64,000 nucleotides of DNA, taken from positions 248,001 to 312,000 of the forward strand of contig NZ_JAJERB010000004.1 in NCBI RefSeq assembly GCF_020685205.1, given 5' to 3'. A program made the position numbers and the translations under genes. The DNA is from Hymenobacter translucens. GTDB lineage: Bacteria > Bacteroidota > Bacteroidia > Cytophagales > Hymenobacteraceae. Positions 44,144 to 54,500 of this stretch are shown here, in pieces (position 1 is the stretch's first letter; each line of letters starts with the position of its first letter). The notes under the pieces were generated by a model. That model was not told where the DNA came from. It saw only the letters and a list, made by a program, of their open reading frames with translations, and did no database searches.

Positions 44144-44914
44144 ATGTCCACCATTTCCACGACGCAGACCTATTCGCCTACCTCGCATGAGCAGCCGCGC
44201 AGCGGCACCTGGGATGGAGGCAACGAACCCTTCAAGGCAAGCTATGGCAAGCTGATGATGTGGTTCTTTCTGCTGTCGGATGCCTTCACGTTCGCGGCCT
44301 TCCTGACCACGTACGGCCTGATGCGGCACCGTCACCTGGCTTTCACCGGCAAACCCGAAGATTTCACCTTCTCCACGGCCTACTGGCCTATTCCGGACAA
44401 GGTATTCAACTCGTTCCCCGGTTTTCACGGGGTGGATCTGCCCCTGGCCTTTGTGGCGTTGATGACGATGATTCTCATCTTCAGCTCCGTGACGATGGTA
44501 CTGGCCGTAGAAGCCGGCCACCGTATGGACAAGGCGGACGTGCAGAAATGGCTGCTCTGGACTCTGCTGTTCGGCACTACGTTCGTGAGCTGCCAGGCCT
44601 GGGAGTGGAGCCACTTCATCGGCGGCACCGATGCCGGCACCCGGATGGCGGACGGCAGCATCTTCCACGGCGCTAACTTGGTCACTAACCAGTACGGCCC
44701 CCCGCTGTTTGCCGACCTGTTCTTCTTTATCACGGGCTTCCACGGTACCCACGTATTCAGCGGCCTGTGCTTGCTAACCTGGGCCTTTATTGCCACGACC
44801 AACGGCACCTTCGAAAAGCGCGGCCACTACGAGATGGTCGAGAAAATCGGTCTGTACTGGCACTTTGTAGACCTGGTGTGGGTGTTCGTCTTCACCTTTT
44901 TCTACCTCGTCTGA
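44144..44914 (+). CDS. coxC: Cytochrome c oxidase subunit III
   Basis: 256 residues with about six or seven helices. KLMMWFFLLSDAFTFAAFLTTYGLMRHR (~32-59) with the conserved Ser-Asp, then GHRMDKADVQKWLLWTLLFGTTFVSCQAWEW (~124-154), FFITGFHGTHVFSGLCLL (~198-215) and YWHFVDLVWVFVFTFFYLV (~238-256), the standard subunit III end with His/Glu. It stabilises proton uptake in the oxidase. Its stop touches a quasi-palindromic repeat. Confidence 0.95.
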   Translation: MSTISTTQTYSPTSHEQPRSGTWDGGNEPFKASYGKLMMWFFLLSDAFTFAAFLTTYGLMRHRHLAFTGKPEDFTFSTAYWPIPDKVFNSFPGFHGVDLPLAFVALMTMILIFSSVTMVLAVEAGHRMDKADVQKWLLWTLLFGTTFVSCQAWEWSHFIGGTDAGTRMADGSIFHGANLVTNQYGPPLFADLFFFITGFHGTHVFSGLCLLTWAFIATTNGTFEKRGHYEMVEKIGLYWHFVDLVWVFVFTFFYLV

Positions 44915-45024
44915 TTCTTAATTAGTAATTGATAATTGGTAATTAAGAATTTGAGTCGGCTGCATCACTGCTCCTCACTTCCTGATTGCCAATTCTTAAT
45001 TCCTAATTGTTAATTCTTAATTAA
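44914..45024. repeat. Quasi-palindromic repeat element, TTAATTAAGAATT family (coxC-coxD gap)
   Basis: The left arm (44914-44955) has ATTCTTAATTAGTAATTGATAATTGG and TAATTAAGAATT units; the right arm (44984-45024) has AATTCTTAATTCCTAATTG and TTAATTCTTAATTAA. It starts at the coxC stop codon and ends 6 nt before the next ATG. Very AT-rich against the GC-rich background. Confidence 0.8.
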
Positions 45025-45030
45025 AAAGCA

Positions 45031-45372
45031 ATGGCTCATCACGCATCAACCGAACCAACGCAGCTTGGCGAAATTCCAAAGCCGGTTACCGGCTGGATCT
45101 GGAAAACCTTCTTCATCCTGGTTGGCATCACGGCCCTGGAGTTCGTGTTCGTGTTCTTCATGGACGCCGGTACCCTGCGCAACTCGATCTTCATCATCCT
45201 GACCATCTTCAAAGCGTTCTACATCGTAGCGGAGTTCATGCACCTCAAGCATGAGACCAAGGGCCTGATCTGGACGATTATGATTCCGATGGCGCTGCTG
45301 ATCTGGCTGCTGGTGGCCCTTATCACCGAAGGCTCCTACGTGGGCGAAGCCATTCAAAACGCCTTTAACTAA
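45031..45372 (+). CDS. Cytochrome c oxidase subunit IV-type protein
   Basis: 113 residues with three hydrophobic helices (~24-44, ~50-67 and ~80-101). Prokaryotic subunit IV family pattern: MDAGTLRNSIFIILTIFKAFYIVAEFMHLKHE (~43-74). It is a small stabilising subunit of the aa3 oxidase. It is followed after 3 bp by the SCO gene. Confidence 0.92.
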   Translation: MAHHASTEPTQLGEIPKPVTGWIWKTFFILVGITALEFVFVFFMDAGTLRNSIFIILTIFKAFYIVAEFMHLKHETKGLIWTIMIPMALLIWLLVALITEGSYVGEAIQNAFN

Positions 45373-45375
45373 CGG

Positions 45376-46050
45376 ATGAGGCCCAAACAGACCTTGCTGC
45401 TGGGCCTCGTCCTGCTGGTGCCCGTACTGGCTTTTCTTTTTCTAAAAACCTTCGGGACCAACCACTACGCGCTGCCAACCTATCTGCCCGACCGCGTCGA
45501 TTCGACGCAGGTTGGCGGGGGCTGGCAGCGCGATACTGTTTTTCACCAGCTCGCCGATTTCCGTCTGCCCTCTCAGTCGGGGCGGATCGTGACGGAGCAG
45601 GACCTGAAGCAGGGGCTGTACGTGGCCAGCTTTTTCTTTGCCACCTGCCCCGGAGCCTGCCCCCGGGTGAACAGCCAGCTGATGCGGGTGCAGGAGAAAT
45701 TCCGGCACGAGCCCCGGGTGAAGCTGGTTTCCTTTACCGTCGACCCCGAGCATGACTCCGTGGCGGTGCTGTCGCGCTACGCTGAGCAGTACGGTGCCAT
45801 TGCCGGCAAGTGGTTTTTCCTGACCGGAAACAAAGCCGACCTTTTTCGGATTGCTACAGAGGAGTTCCGCCTGCCCGCCCCGACCGGGGCCGGTCCGGGC
45901 TTGGTACACAGCCAGAACCTGTACCTCGTCGACAAAGACCAGCGGGTGCGCGGCATCTACGACGGCATGAAGCCCAAGGAAATTCAGCGCCTTATCACTG
46001 AGATGAGCATTCTGCTCTACACGTATGACCATGACAAGCCCCGTTCTTGA
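45376..46050 (+). CDS. SCO1/SenC/PrrC family copper chaperone
   Basis: 224 residues. An N-terminal anchor helix (~5-22) is followed by a thioredoxin fold with the copper-binding motif FFATCPGACPRVNSQLMRVQ (~91-110, CxxxC) and the His ligand in LVHSQNLYLVDKD (~175-187). SCO proteins load copper into the CuA site of subunit II, which agrees with its place in the cox cluster. Its end overlaps the DUF420 gene by 26 bp. Confidence 0.95.
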   Translation: MRPKQTLLLGLVLLVPVLAFLFLKTFGTNHYALPTYLPDRVDSTQVGGGWQRDTVFHQLADFRLPSQSGRIVTEQDLKQGLYVASFFFATCPGACPRVNSQLMRVQEKFRHEPRVKLVSFTVDPEHDSVAVLSRYAEQYGAIAGKWFFLTGNKADLFRIATEEFRLPAPTGAGPGLVHSQNLYLVDKDQRVRGIYDGMKPKEIQRLITEMSILLYTYDHDKPRS

Positions 46051-46582
46051 GCCTGAAGTAAACTACACCCGCTACAAGGTGATAATGGGCGTACTGGCGG
46101 CAGTCGTACCGCTGCTGGTGGGCATTCTGTACTCCTTTCCGGGCGCCTTTCAAATCGAGGGGGTGGAAGTGAAGTTTCTGCCCAAGGTTATTGCCGTGCT
46201 CAACTCCCTGACGGCGGTAGCGCTGGTGCTAGGCTATTACTTTATCCGGCAAAAGCAGGTGAACCTGCACCGGGCCATGATGGGCATTGCCTTCGGGCTG
46301 GGAGCAGTATTCCTGCTCGCCTATGTCGCCTACCACTCCCAGGTGCCGTCCACCAAATTTGGGGGTGAAGGTGCTATACGGGGTGTATACTACTTTCTGC
46401 TGCTGACGCACATCCTGCTGGCTATTGTGACGGTGGGTCTGGTGCTGTTTACCCTGTACTTCGCCCTCACGCGGCAGTTTGCCCAGCACCGCCGCATTGC
46501 CCGCTGGACGTTCCCGATCTGGCTGTACGTGTCGGTAACCGGCGTCATCGTTTACTTTATGATTTCGCCGTATTACACCTGA
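46025..46582 (+). CDS. DUF420 membrane protein
   Basis: 185 residues with about five helices. DUF420 pattern: LNSLTAVALVLGYYFIRQKQVNLHRAMM (~59-86) with the conserved His, then VYYFLLLTHILLAIVTVGLVLFTLYFAL and HRRIARWTFPIWLYVSVTGVIVYFMI (~158-183). DUF420 proteins are commonly linked with cytochrome c oxidase biogenesis (CtaM-like genes). An alternative start is the ATG at 46031. It overlaps the SCO gene. Confidence 0.93.
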   Translation: MTMTSPVLEPEVNYTRYKVIMGVLAAVVPLLVGILYSFPGAFQIEGVEVKFLPKVIAVLNSLTAVALVLGYYFIRQKQVNLHRAMMGIAFGLGAVFLLAYVAYHSQVPSTKFGGEGAIRGVYYFLLLTHILLAIVTVGLVLFTLYFALTRQFAQHRRIARWTFPIWLYVSVTGVIVYFMISPYYT

Positions 46583-46656
46583 CCGGCCGGAAACTTTGCT
46601 GCCCGGGGTATGTTAGCAAGTACCGGCCATTAGTGGCCCTGACCGTGAGAAGAGAT

Positions 46657-46920
46657 ATGAAAAAGTTTGTTTCAACCGCCGTGCTGACCCTGCTGCTTGG
46701 GTTTATGCTCGTGCTGGCCCCGGCTACCGCTTCGGCCCAGTGCACCATGTGCAAAACCCAGGTAGAAGCTTCCCGCACCGAGAAGGACGGCTACCAGAAC
46801 TACTCCGGCCTCAACCGCGGGATTCTGTACCTGATGACCGTTCCCTACCTGCTGATGGGCGTGGTGGGCTTCTTCTGGTACCGCAGCACCCACCAGAAAA
46901 AGAAGCAGGCAGGAATTTAA
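46657..46920 (+). CDS. Small exported CxxC membrane protein, cox-linked
   Basis: 87 residues from the ATG at 46657, preceded by AGAAGAGAT, a plausible ribosome site. Signal peptide (~5-27, ending ATASAQ), then CTMCKTQVE with a CxxC (Cys30, Cys33), a short polar loop and one membrane helix (~52-72), with a Lys-rich cytoplasmic tail (HQKKKQAG). Conserved placement at the end of the cox cluster suggests a role in oxidase assembly, maybe copper or thiol handling through CTMC. Function unknown. Confidence 0.78.
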   Translation: MKKFVSTAVLTLLLGFMLVLAPATASAQCTMCKTQVEASRTEKDGYQNYSGLNRGILYLMTVPYLLMGVVGFFWYRSTHQKKKQAGI

Positions 46921-47081
46921 GGATGCCTTCTGGGTAGCGCTGCCTGACCAGCGTCCCGCGTATCAGTGTCGCTTTTCGTTTCGCTGGTCAGCCTGGCCCC
47001 GCCGGGCGTTCCATACTACTGCTTCCACGGAACTGACTTCAAAGCCTGGTTGCAGCCGGTCGTAATAGCCGTTAAAATAGG

Positions 47082-47108
47082 AAATGCCGCCAAATGGCGG
47101 CATTTTTG
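47082..47108 (+). terminator. Terminator of the second cox transcript
   Basis: AAATGCCGCC (47082-47091), AAAT loop, GGCGGCATTT (47096-47105), then more T. It closes the ctaA-to-CxxC gene run. The ATG at 47094 lies inside this hairpin. Confidence 0.85.
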
Positions 47109-47165
47109 TTAGGGGCCCGCTGCACCTGCTGCCCGCCTCCCGGAACGGCCAGACCACTACCCGAC

Positions 47166-50100
47166 TTGACTTTTTCGCGCTTTTCCCCCTTTGTGCTGTT
47201 GCTTGTCGCCCTGCTTTGCCTGGCGGGGGCTTATCTGAGCAATCAGTACGGGAAGGCGCCCAACGTTTTGCTCCGGGCCGACACGGCCCGGCTGCAGGCC
47301 CTGGTAGGGGAGGCCGAGCGCACGGCCGGGCGCGAAGCCGCTGAGGTGGAGGCGCGGCTGCGCCAGGGTGAACTGCGGTTCGGTAGCCTGGTGGGCGTTA
47401 CCACGTACCCCTGCTTTGTATTCCGGGGCGACCAGCTGCTTTACTGGTCTGACCACACCATGCGGCCGGAGCCCGAGAACGTCAGCCAGAACTTCCGGGA
47501 AAAGCTGGTGGAAATGAAGTTCGGGCAGTTCCTGGCCCTTCGGCGCATGGCCGGGGCTTACGTGATTCTCACGTACGTGCCCCTGGAGCAGTTTTACGGC
47601 ATCAGCAACCGGTACCTCCGGGATGGCGCTGAGCATGCGCTGTTCCGCGGCCTGAACGTGCGCCTGACCGTCAATAGTGCCAACACCCGTCTGCCCCGGC
47701 TATACTCCCAGCAGGGCAGCTACCTGTGCTCGGTGGAAAGCCTGCAGCCCAACCCGTTCACCGATAAGTACCTGCCCTTGGCACTGCTGATCCTGGGATC
47801 CGGGCTGTATATCCTAAGCTGCCTGCAGCTGGCCAGGCGGCTGTTTCGGGCCCGGCGGCCAGTGGTGGGCACGGCTGCCATGGTCCTGCCCCTGGTGGCG
47901 TTCCGGGCCGGCCTGCTGTATTTTGGGCTACCTTTCTCGTTCATCGAGCTGCGCCTGTTCGACCCCCGCCTGTACGCGGCCTCGTGGCTGGCTCCCTCGC
48001 TCGGCGACCTGCTGATAAACGCCCTGCTCTTGCTGGTCGTGGCCTACTACGGGCTGCTGCTGTTTCGCCGCGCCGCGCTGGCGGCCCGGGTCCGGCGGCT
48101 GCAGGAACTGGATCTGCGGATTGGGGTGGGGGCTGTGGCGGTGCTGCTGTTCTGGGGCCTGCTGGTGCTGCTGTTCACGTTCTTCTCCAACAGCGTCGAC
48201 AACAGCCAGCTGGTGCTCGACGTGACCCAAAGCATCCAGGTGTCGAGCTTCAAGCTGCTGCTGTGCCTGGCCATTGTGCTGCACACGGGCGGCTACATGG
48301 TGGGCTGCTATATTCTGACCCAGCTGTTCATGGCCTCGGTGCGAATCGAAACCCAGGGGGCGGGGGTACTGCTGCTGGGCGTATTTGCGGGCCTGTTTCT
48401 GCCCCTGGGACTGGTGCTGGGCATTGCCAGCCTGGCGCTGCTGGGAACCACGCTGCTGTTCTTTTTCCTGATCCGCCTTACCGGCCTGTCGCGCGTGGCC
48501 AACGTGGTGCCCTACCATGTCTACATCTTTATCTTCCTGATGCTGGGCGTAAGCTCAGCGGTGGGAGCATTGGCGCTGTTCGAGCACTTCGACCGGCAAC
48601 TCGTGCTGAACAAGCAGCGGCTGGCGGGGAATATGCTGGTTGATAACGACCTGCAGGGCGAGTATCTGCTGGCCGAGCGCACCCGGCAGATGGCGGCCGA
48701 CCCGCTGGTGCAGCGCATGCTGGCCAGTCCGTTTGCCAACCAGGACATGGTGCGCCAGAAAATCGTCAAGTACTACCTGCGCGATTACTTCGACAAGTAC
48801 GAGGTAGCCATTTCCATCTTCGACGCCGCCGGCCGGCCCATCAAGGGCGACAGCATCCAGACCATCAGCAAGCTGCGCCACCGCATTCAGGGCACGGCCA
48901 CGTCCACCGACCAGTTCAACCTCTACCTGATCCGGACCAGCAACCCGTTCAGCACGCGCCGGTACGTGATGTTCGTGCCGGTACGCACTTCCGAGGGCAC
49001 GGTCAGCACGGTAGTGCTCGAGTTAATGCTGAAAAAGCTGACGGCCTACAGCGTAGTGCCCGAGCTGCTCGTGGACCAGAAGTTCTTTCAGCCCAGCCTG
49101 GGCTCCGAGCTTAGCTTCGCGGGCTACGAAAACGGCCGCCTCGTGTACAACGAGGGCGAGTTCGACTACGTCAACAGCCTGCCGCCGGGGCTGCTTACCG
49201 ACTCCCGGATATTCAGCACCGGCCTGTCGGTAAACGGCTTTCATCACCTGGCCGTGCGTGGCCCCCAACGCCGGGTTATGCTGGTCACGACGGCCACCTA
49301 CTCAGTTGCCGATGGGCTGGCCAACTTTTCCTTTCTGTTTCTGCTGCACACGTTCTTCTGGCTGCTGGGCATTGGCGTGTACACGCTGGCCAAGGGGCGC
49401 TACCTCGACGTGTTCCGCACCAATCTGAGCACCAAGATTCAGCTGTTTCTGAACTTCGGCATTCTGGTGCCCCTGCTCGTGGTCAGCGTAGCCACCGCCA
49501 GCCTCGTTACGTCGTCGTACAAGCGCGACCTGCTGCGGACCTATGAGCGGCGGGGGCAGGCCGTGCAGGAAAACCTGCTTAAGGGCCGGGGCCTGCTTAC
49601 CGATTCCGCCAGCCGGGCCGAGCTTATTGAGCTGACAGAAAATGTGTCTACGCTCACGGAAACGGACATAAGCCTTTACGATGCCCGGGGCCAGCTACTC
49701 GTGAGCAGCCAGCCCCTGATTTTCGAGCTGGGCCTGCTTAGCCCGCTCATGAACCCGCAGGGACTAAGTGCCCTGGCCGAGCGGGGGCAGCGCCGGGTCC
49801 TGCTGCTGGAAAAAGCCGGTAGCCTGTCGTTTAACGCCCTCTACCTGCCTTTGCGCGCCGCAGGGGCCCGGCCCGGGCAGCCCGAGGTTGTGCTCGGCTA
49901 TGTAGGAATTCCCTTTTTCGACTCCGAGAAAGAGCTGGATACCAAGCTGATCGAGCTGATTACGACCATCCTGAACATCTTCACGGTGATGTTCATTCTG
50001 TTTGTGCTGCTCACCTTCGTGGCATCGCGCCTGCTCACGGCTCCGCTTAAGCTTATCACCGAAAAGCTGAAGCAGACCACCCTTACCGGTCAGAATGAGA

Positions 50101-50894
50101 TGCTGTCCTACCAGGCCTCGGACGAAATCGGGCTGCTGGTGAGCGAGTACAACGCCATGCTGCTGAAGCTGGAAGCCAGCAAGCAGGAGCTGGCCACGCA
50201 GGAGAAGGAAGCGGCCTGGCGGGAAATGGCCCGGCAGGTAGCCCACGAAATCAAGAACCCGCTCACGCCGATGAAGCTTTCCCTGCAGTTTCTGCAGAAG
50301 GCTATTGCCGAGCAGCGGCCCAACGTGAGCGACCTGATCAGCCGCATTTCCCAGACCCTCATCACTCAGATCGACGTGCTCTCCGACATTGCCACGTCTT
50401 TCTCCACCTTTACCAACCTGCCCGCCATGAAGCCCGAGCGGCTCGACATCGTGCCCATTCTGCGGCGCTGCGTGGGGCTGCACCAGGGCGAAACGGTAGG
50501 CGGGGCGATTCACCTGGTGCTGCCGGAAGGTGCCGAGGACCAGCAGTTCAGCGTATTCGCCGACGAGAACCTGCTGGTGCGCACGTTCAACAACCTGCTC
50601 ATCAATGCCATTCAGGCGGTGCCGGAAGGGCGGGTACCCGAAATAGAGGCCCGGATTGAACCCGTCGGCATCGACCGGGTGCGGATCTGCATTCAGGACA
50701 ACGGCGCCGGGATTCCCGAATCGGTGCGCGATAAGGTGTTTGTGCCCAACTTTACGACCAAGGAAACCGGCTCCGGCATCGGGCTGGCCGTGGCCCGGCG
50801 CGGCATCGAAAGCGCCGGCGGCACCATCTGGTTTGAAACGGAAGAGGAGGTCGGCACCCAGTTTTGCATTGAGCTACCCCTGGCGCCGGAATAG
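47166..50894 (+). CDS. NtrY-like multi-pass sensor histidine kinase
   Basis: About 1242 residues from a TTG at 47166. The ATG at 47094 is in a terminator and rejected. It has roughly ten membrane helices: one near residue 10, a block at ~220-480, two at ~740-800 and one at ~960. A HAMP-like linker (RLLTAPLKLITEKLKQTTLTG) is followed by a His-box REMARQVAHEIKNPLTPMK (His ~1027), N-box NNLLINAIQAVP and G-boxes DNGAGIP and GSGIGLAVARR. The periplasmic and membrane part matches large Bacteroidota kinases with an NtrY-like design. There is no receiver domain and no response regulator next to it. The signal sensed is unknown. Confidence 0.92.
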   Translation: MTFSRFSPFVLLLVALLCLAGAYLSNQYGKAPNVLLRADTARLQALVGEAERTAGREAAEVEARLRQGELRFGSLVGVTTYPCFVFRGDQLLYWSDHTMRPEPENVSQNFREKLVEMKFGQFLALRRMAGAYVILTYVPLEQFYGISNRYLRDGAEHALFRGLNVRLTVNSANTRLPRLYSQQGSYLCSVESLQPNPFTDKYLPLALLILGSGLYILSCLQLARRLFRARRPVVGTAAMVLPLVAFRAGLLYFGLPFSFIELRLFDPRLYAASWLAPSLGDLLINALLLLVVAYYGLLLFRRAALAARVRRLQELDLRIGVGAVAVLLFWGLLVLLFTFFSNSVDNSQLVLDVTQSIQVSSFKLLLCLAIVLHTGGYMVGCYILTQLFMASVRIETQGAGVLLLGVFAGLFLPLGLVLGIASLALLGTTLLFFFLIRLTGLSRVANVVPYHVYIFIFLMLGVSSAVGALALFEHFDRQLVLNKQRLAGNMLVDNDLQGEYLLAERTRQMAADPLVQRMLASPFANQDMVRQKIVKYYLRDYFDKYEVAISIFDAAGRPIKGDSIQTISKLRHRIQGTATSTDQFNLYLIRTSNPFSTRRYVMFVPVRTSEGTVSTVVLELMLKKLTAYSVVPELLVDQKFFQPSLGSELSFAGYENGRLVYNEGEFDYVNSLPPGLLTDSRIFSTGLSVNGFHHLAVRGPQRRVMLVTTATYSVADGLANFSFLFLLHTFFWLLGIGVYTLAKGRYLDVFRTNLSTKIQLFLNFGILVPLLVVSVATASLVTSSYKRDLLRTYERRGQAVQENLLKGRGLLTDSASRAELIELTENVSTLTETDISLYDARGQLLVSSQPLIFELGLLSPLMNPQGLSALAERGQRRVLLLEKAGSLSFNALYLPLRAAGARPGQPEVVLGYVGIPFFDSEKELDTKLIELITTILNIFTVMFILFVLLTFVASRLLTAPLKLITEKLKQTTLTGQNEMLSYQASDEIGLLVSEYNAMLLKLEASKQELATQEKEAAWREMARQVAHEIKNPLTPMKLSLQFLQKAIAEQRPNVSDLISRISQTLITQIDVLSDIATSFSTFTNLPAMKPERLDIVPILRRCVGLHQGETVGGAIHLVLPEGAEDQQFSVFADENLLVRTFNNLLINAIQAVPEGRVPEIEARIEPVGIDRVRICIQDNGAGIPESVRDKVFVPNFTTKETGSGIGLAVARRGIESAGGTIWFETEEEVGTQFCIELPLAPE

Positions 50895-50895
50895 A

Positions 50896-51429
50896 ATGAA
50901 TGCGACTCCCTTGCTGCTCGTCGGCAGTGCCCGCCACGAAAGCCAGGCCGGAGACTTTGCCCGCCGCCTGCTCGCCGGTACCGGCTACGCCACCATCAAC
51001 CTGTTCGACCTGCGGATCGCGCCCTACGACTACCAGCACGCGTATCCACCCGACGACCAGTTTGCCGAGGTTGTCGACGAACTGCTGAAGCACCCGGTGC
51101 TGGTGCTGGCCACGCCGGTGTACTGGTACGCCATGAGCGGCCCGATGAAAACGCTTTTTGACCGCCTCACCGACCTCACCAAAACCCGGAAACCTGCCGG
51201 CCGCGCCCTGCGGGGCAAGTTCGTGCTGCTGGTGGCCACCGGCTCGGACGAAGCGCTGCCCGCCGGTTTTACCGTGCCGTTTGAGCGCACTGCTGCCTAT
51301 TTTGGAATGCAGTTGCAGGGCAGCTTTTACGCCTCAACGCGGGTGCCAGCAGGCCCGGCCGGGCAGGAAACGCAGCGGCGGGAGTTTCAGGAACTGCTTC
51401 GGTTTAACGCCGGCCCGGCGCTGCGCTAG
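50896..51429 (+). CDS. NAD(P)H-dependent oxidoreductase, flavodoxin fold
   Basis: 177 residues from the ATG at 50896, one nucleotide after the kinase stop, so translation may be coupled. Flavodoxin-like NADPH:quinone or FMN reductase family: LLLVGSARHESQAGDFARRL (~6-25, phosphate-binding loop), LVLATPVYWYAMSGPMKTLFDRLTDL (~69-94, the typical P-x-Y-x-x-x-x-G-x-x-K-x-x-x-D region) and GKFVLLVATGSD. It likely reduces flavins or quinones in the cytoplasm. Cotranscription with the kinase is likely; a functional link is not shown. Confidence 0.9.
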   Translation: MNATPLLLVGSARHESQAGDFARRLLAGTGYATINLFDLRIAPYDYQHAYPPDDQFAEVVDELLKHPVLVLATPVYWYAMSGPMKTLFDRLTDLTKTRKPAGRALRGKFVLLVATGSDEALPAGFTVPFERTAAYFGMQLQGSFYASTRVPAGPAGQETQRREFQELLRFNAGPALR

Positions 51430-51516
51430 CGCAGCGGCTGGAAGTGGCACGAATAACCAGCTAATTTGCGTTGTGGTGCAAATGCCCGCGCCCGGCGCGT
51501 CACCTTGTCGTTTTCC

Positions 51517-54500
51517 ATGATCAGCAGTCTTACGCCCCGCTTCCTGCGCGCCTGCCTGCTGCTGTTTTTCCTGCTGCCAGCCGCAGCCAGCCTGGCTCAA
51601 CAGCTGAGCCCGGCTTCGTCGCGGCGCTGCCGCTGGGTGCGCGTGCCGGCGGCTGACACCACCGGTTTCCAGCTGGCCGATACGCTGACCGTGGTGCCGG
51701 GCTCGGTAACGGCCAACGGCCGCCCGGTGGTGTACCAGGAGCGCACCAACCGCTACCGCCTGCTGCCCGCCGACGCGCCGCGCCCCGACTCCGTGCTGAT
51801 CTGTTACCGGGTGCTGCCGCTAAGCCTGACCCGGGCCCGGTACAAGCGCCCCCGCAGCCTGCTCGATACGCTCGGGTTTCTGCGCCGGCCGTTCACCTAC
51901 GAGGACTTCAGCCAGAAAGAACAGATCCTGAACACGCCGGGCATCAGCAAAACCGGCAACCTCTCCCGGGGCGTTTCCTTCGGCAACACCCAGAACGTGT
52001 TCGTGAACTCGGCCCTGAACCTGCAGCTCGAAGGCAAGCTCACCGACAACCTGACTTTGACGGCCGCCATTACCGACCAGAACGTGCCGTTCCAGCCCGA
52101 GGGCAACACCCAGAACCTGCAGGAGTTCGACCGGATCTTTATCACCCTGACCCACCCGCGCTGGAACCTGACCGCGGGCGACGTGGTGGTGCGCAACAAG
52201 CCCGACTACTTTATGCGCTTCTACAAGAACGTGCAGGGCGCGGCCATCGAAACCAACCTGGGCCAGGGCACCCGCAAAAGCAGCACGATGGTAGCCGCGG
52301 GCGTGGCCAAGGGCAAGTTTGCCTCCATCGACGTGCTGCCGATTGAGAACGTGCAGGGGCCGTACCGCCTGCGCGGGCCCAACGGGGAGCAGTTCATCAT
52401 TGTGCTGGCCAACTCCGAGCGGGTATACCTTGACGGCCGCCTGATGACCCGGGGCTTCGACTTCGACTACATCATCGACTACAACCAGGCGGAAATCACC
52501 TTTTCGCCCCGCCACCTCATCACCCGCAACTCCCGCATCAAGGTTGATTTCGAATATTCCGACTTCAACTACGCCCGCTCGCTCTACCATGCCAGCCATT
52601 ACCAGCAGCTCGGCCGGCTGAGTTTGCGGGTCAACTACTTTCAGGAAACCGATAACCCCAACAACTCGCCCAACCTGATTTTGAGCGAGGCCGACAAGGA
52701 GCTCCTCACCCAGATCGGCGACAACGTGAACTTGGCCCAGACGCCCGGCGCCGAACTTGTCGACTACGACCGGCGGCAGGTGCAGTACAACCGGCAGACC
52801 ATCCAGACGCCCGGTGGGCTGCCCCTCGACATCTACACCTACCCGCTCACCGACACGCTGCGGAACGTGTACAACGTGCGCTTCACCAACGTGGGGCCCA
52901 ACCAAGGCGACTACCGGCTAAGCACGGCGTACCGCAACGCCAACGGCCGGGTGTACGAGTACGTGGCCCCAGTAAACGGCGTGCCCCAGGGCAGCTACCA
53001 GGCCGTGCGCCTGCTGCCGACGCCCCTGCAGAAGCAGCTCGTGACGGTGGGCACCAGCTATCAGATCGACTCGACGGCCAGCGTGTTTGTGGACCTGGCT
53101 TCCTCGGCGCTGGACGTAAACCGGTTTTCGCCCGAAAAGCAGCAGGGCCGGGCCTTCCGGGTGGGCTACGCCGTGCAGGACCGACCCATCAGCCTGCCCA
53201 TCCTGCGCGACTACCGCCTGCGCAGCGCCCTCGACTACGAGTACACCAGCCACGACTTCGCGCCCATCGACCGGTACCGCGACATCGAGTTTGACCGCAA
53301 CTGGAGCACGAGCAGCACCGTGACCGGCAACGGCAACCGCCGGGTGGCCCGCGAAGACAACATCCTGAACTTCGGGCTGGGAGCCGTCAAGGACGTCAAC
53401 AACAACATCTCCTACCGCTTCAGCCGCCGCTACCGGGTCGGGGAAGTGGACGGGGTGCAGAACTGGATTGACGGAGCCCGGCAGATCGGACCGGTGGAAC
53501 TGCGGGGCGGGCTTTTTCTGCTGGACTCCGACGCCGGCCGCTACCGTTCGACTTGGAGCCGGGGCGAGGTGACGGGCCGGTATGCCAAGGGCCCCGTCGT
53601 GCCGGGCTACGCGTATCGGTTCGACAAAAACCGGGTCGTGTCGCCCCAGGGCGACACGGTGACGTCGGTAAACTACTACGATGAGCACGCCGTGTTCGTG
53701 CAAAGCCAGGACAGCGCCCGCACCCAGTACCGCCTCGACTACGCCTACCGCCGCGACCAGGCCCCGCAGCAAAGCGAGCTGCAGGTGCGGGGCATTGCCC
53801 AGACCTGGCAGGGCAGCCTCTCGACCCGGCTGGGCCGCACCCAGGACCTGCACCTGCTGGCCACCTACCGCAACCTGGCCGTGCGCGACAGCGCCCGGGA
53901 GCGGACCGTGCTCAGCAAGCTCGACTGGAATGCCTCCTTCTTTAAAAACCAGCTGCGCTCCGAGCTCAGCTACAGCGTGGCCACCGGCCGGGAGCTCAAG
54001 CGCGACTACTCCTTTCTGCCTGTGCCCAACGGACAGGGCACTCACTACTACCTCGGCGACCTGAACAGCAACCAGCGCGAAGACAAGGAAGAGTTTTCCG
54101 AAGCCCCGGCCCCCGACGCCATTTACCGCACCCACATCAAGGTGTTTCTGCCCACCGACGAATACATTCTGGCCTTTACGAACCGCTTCAGCTACCGCCT
54201 CACGGCCAACGCCCCGGCCGCCTGGCGCGACCAGCCGGGCCTGCGGGCCCTGGCCGCGCGGTTTTCCAGCATCAGCTCCGTCGTGCTGGACCGGCGCACG
54301 ACCGAAACTGACCTGGCGTCCCGGCTCAACCCGTTTGCCCTGCAGACCGAAGACCAGTTTCTGCTTTCCCTCAACAAGCTGCTGCGCACCACGCTGTACT
54401 TCAACCGTTCCAATCCGATTTTCGGGGCCGAGGCCAGCGTGCAGCAAACCCAGCAGAAAGTGCTGCTCACCCAGGGTACCGATGTGCGCAACCTCAGCAG

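Noticed and set aside
47094..47165. ATG-initiated N-terminus for the histidine kinase
   Set aside because: The ATG lies inside a terminator hairpin and the extra residues (Cys/Pro-rich) are not like a kinase N-terminus.
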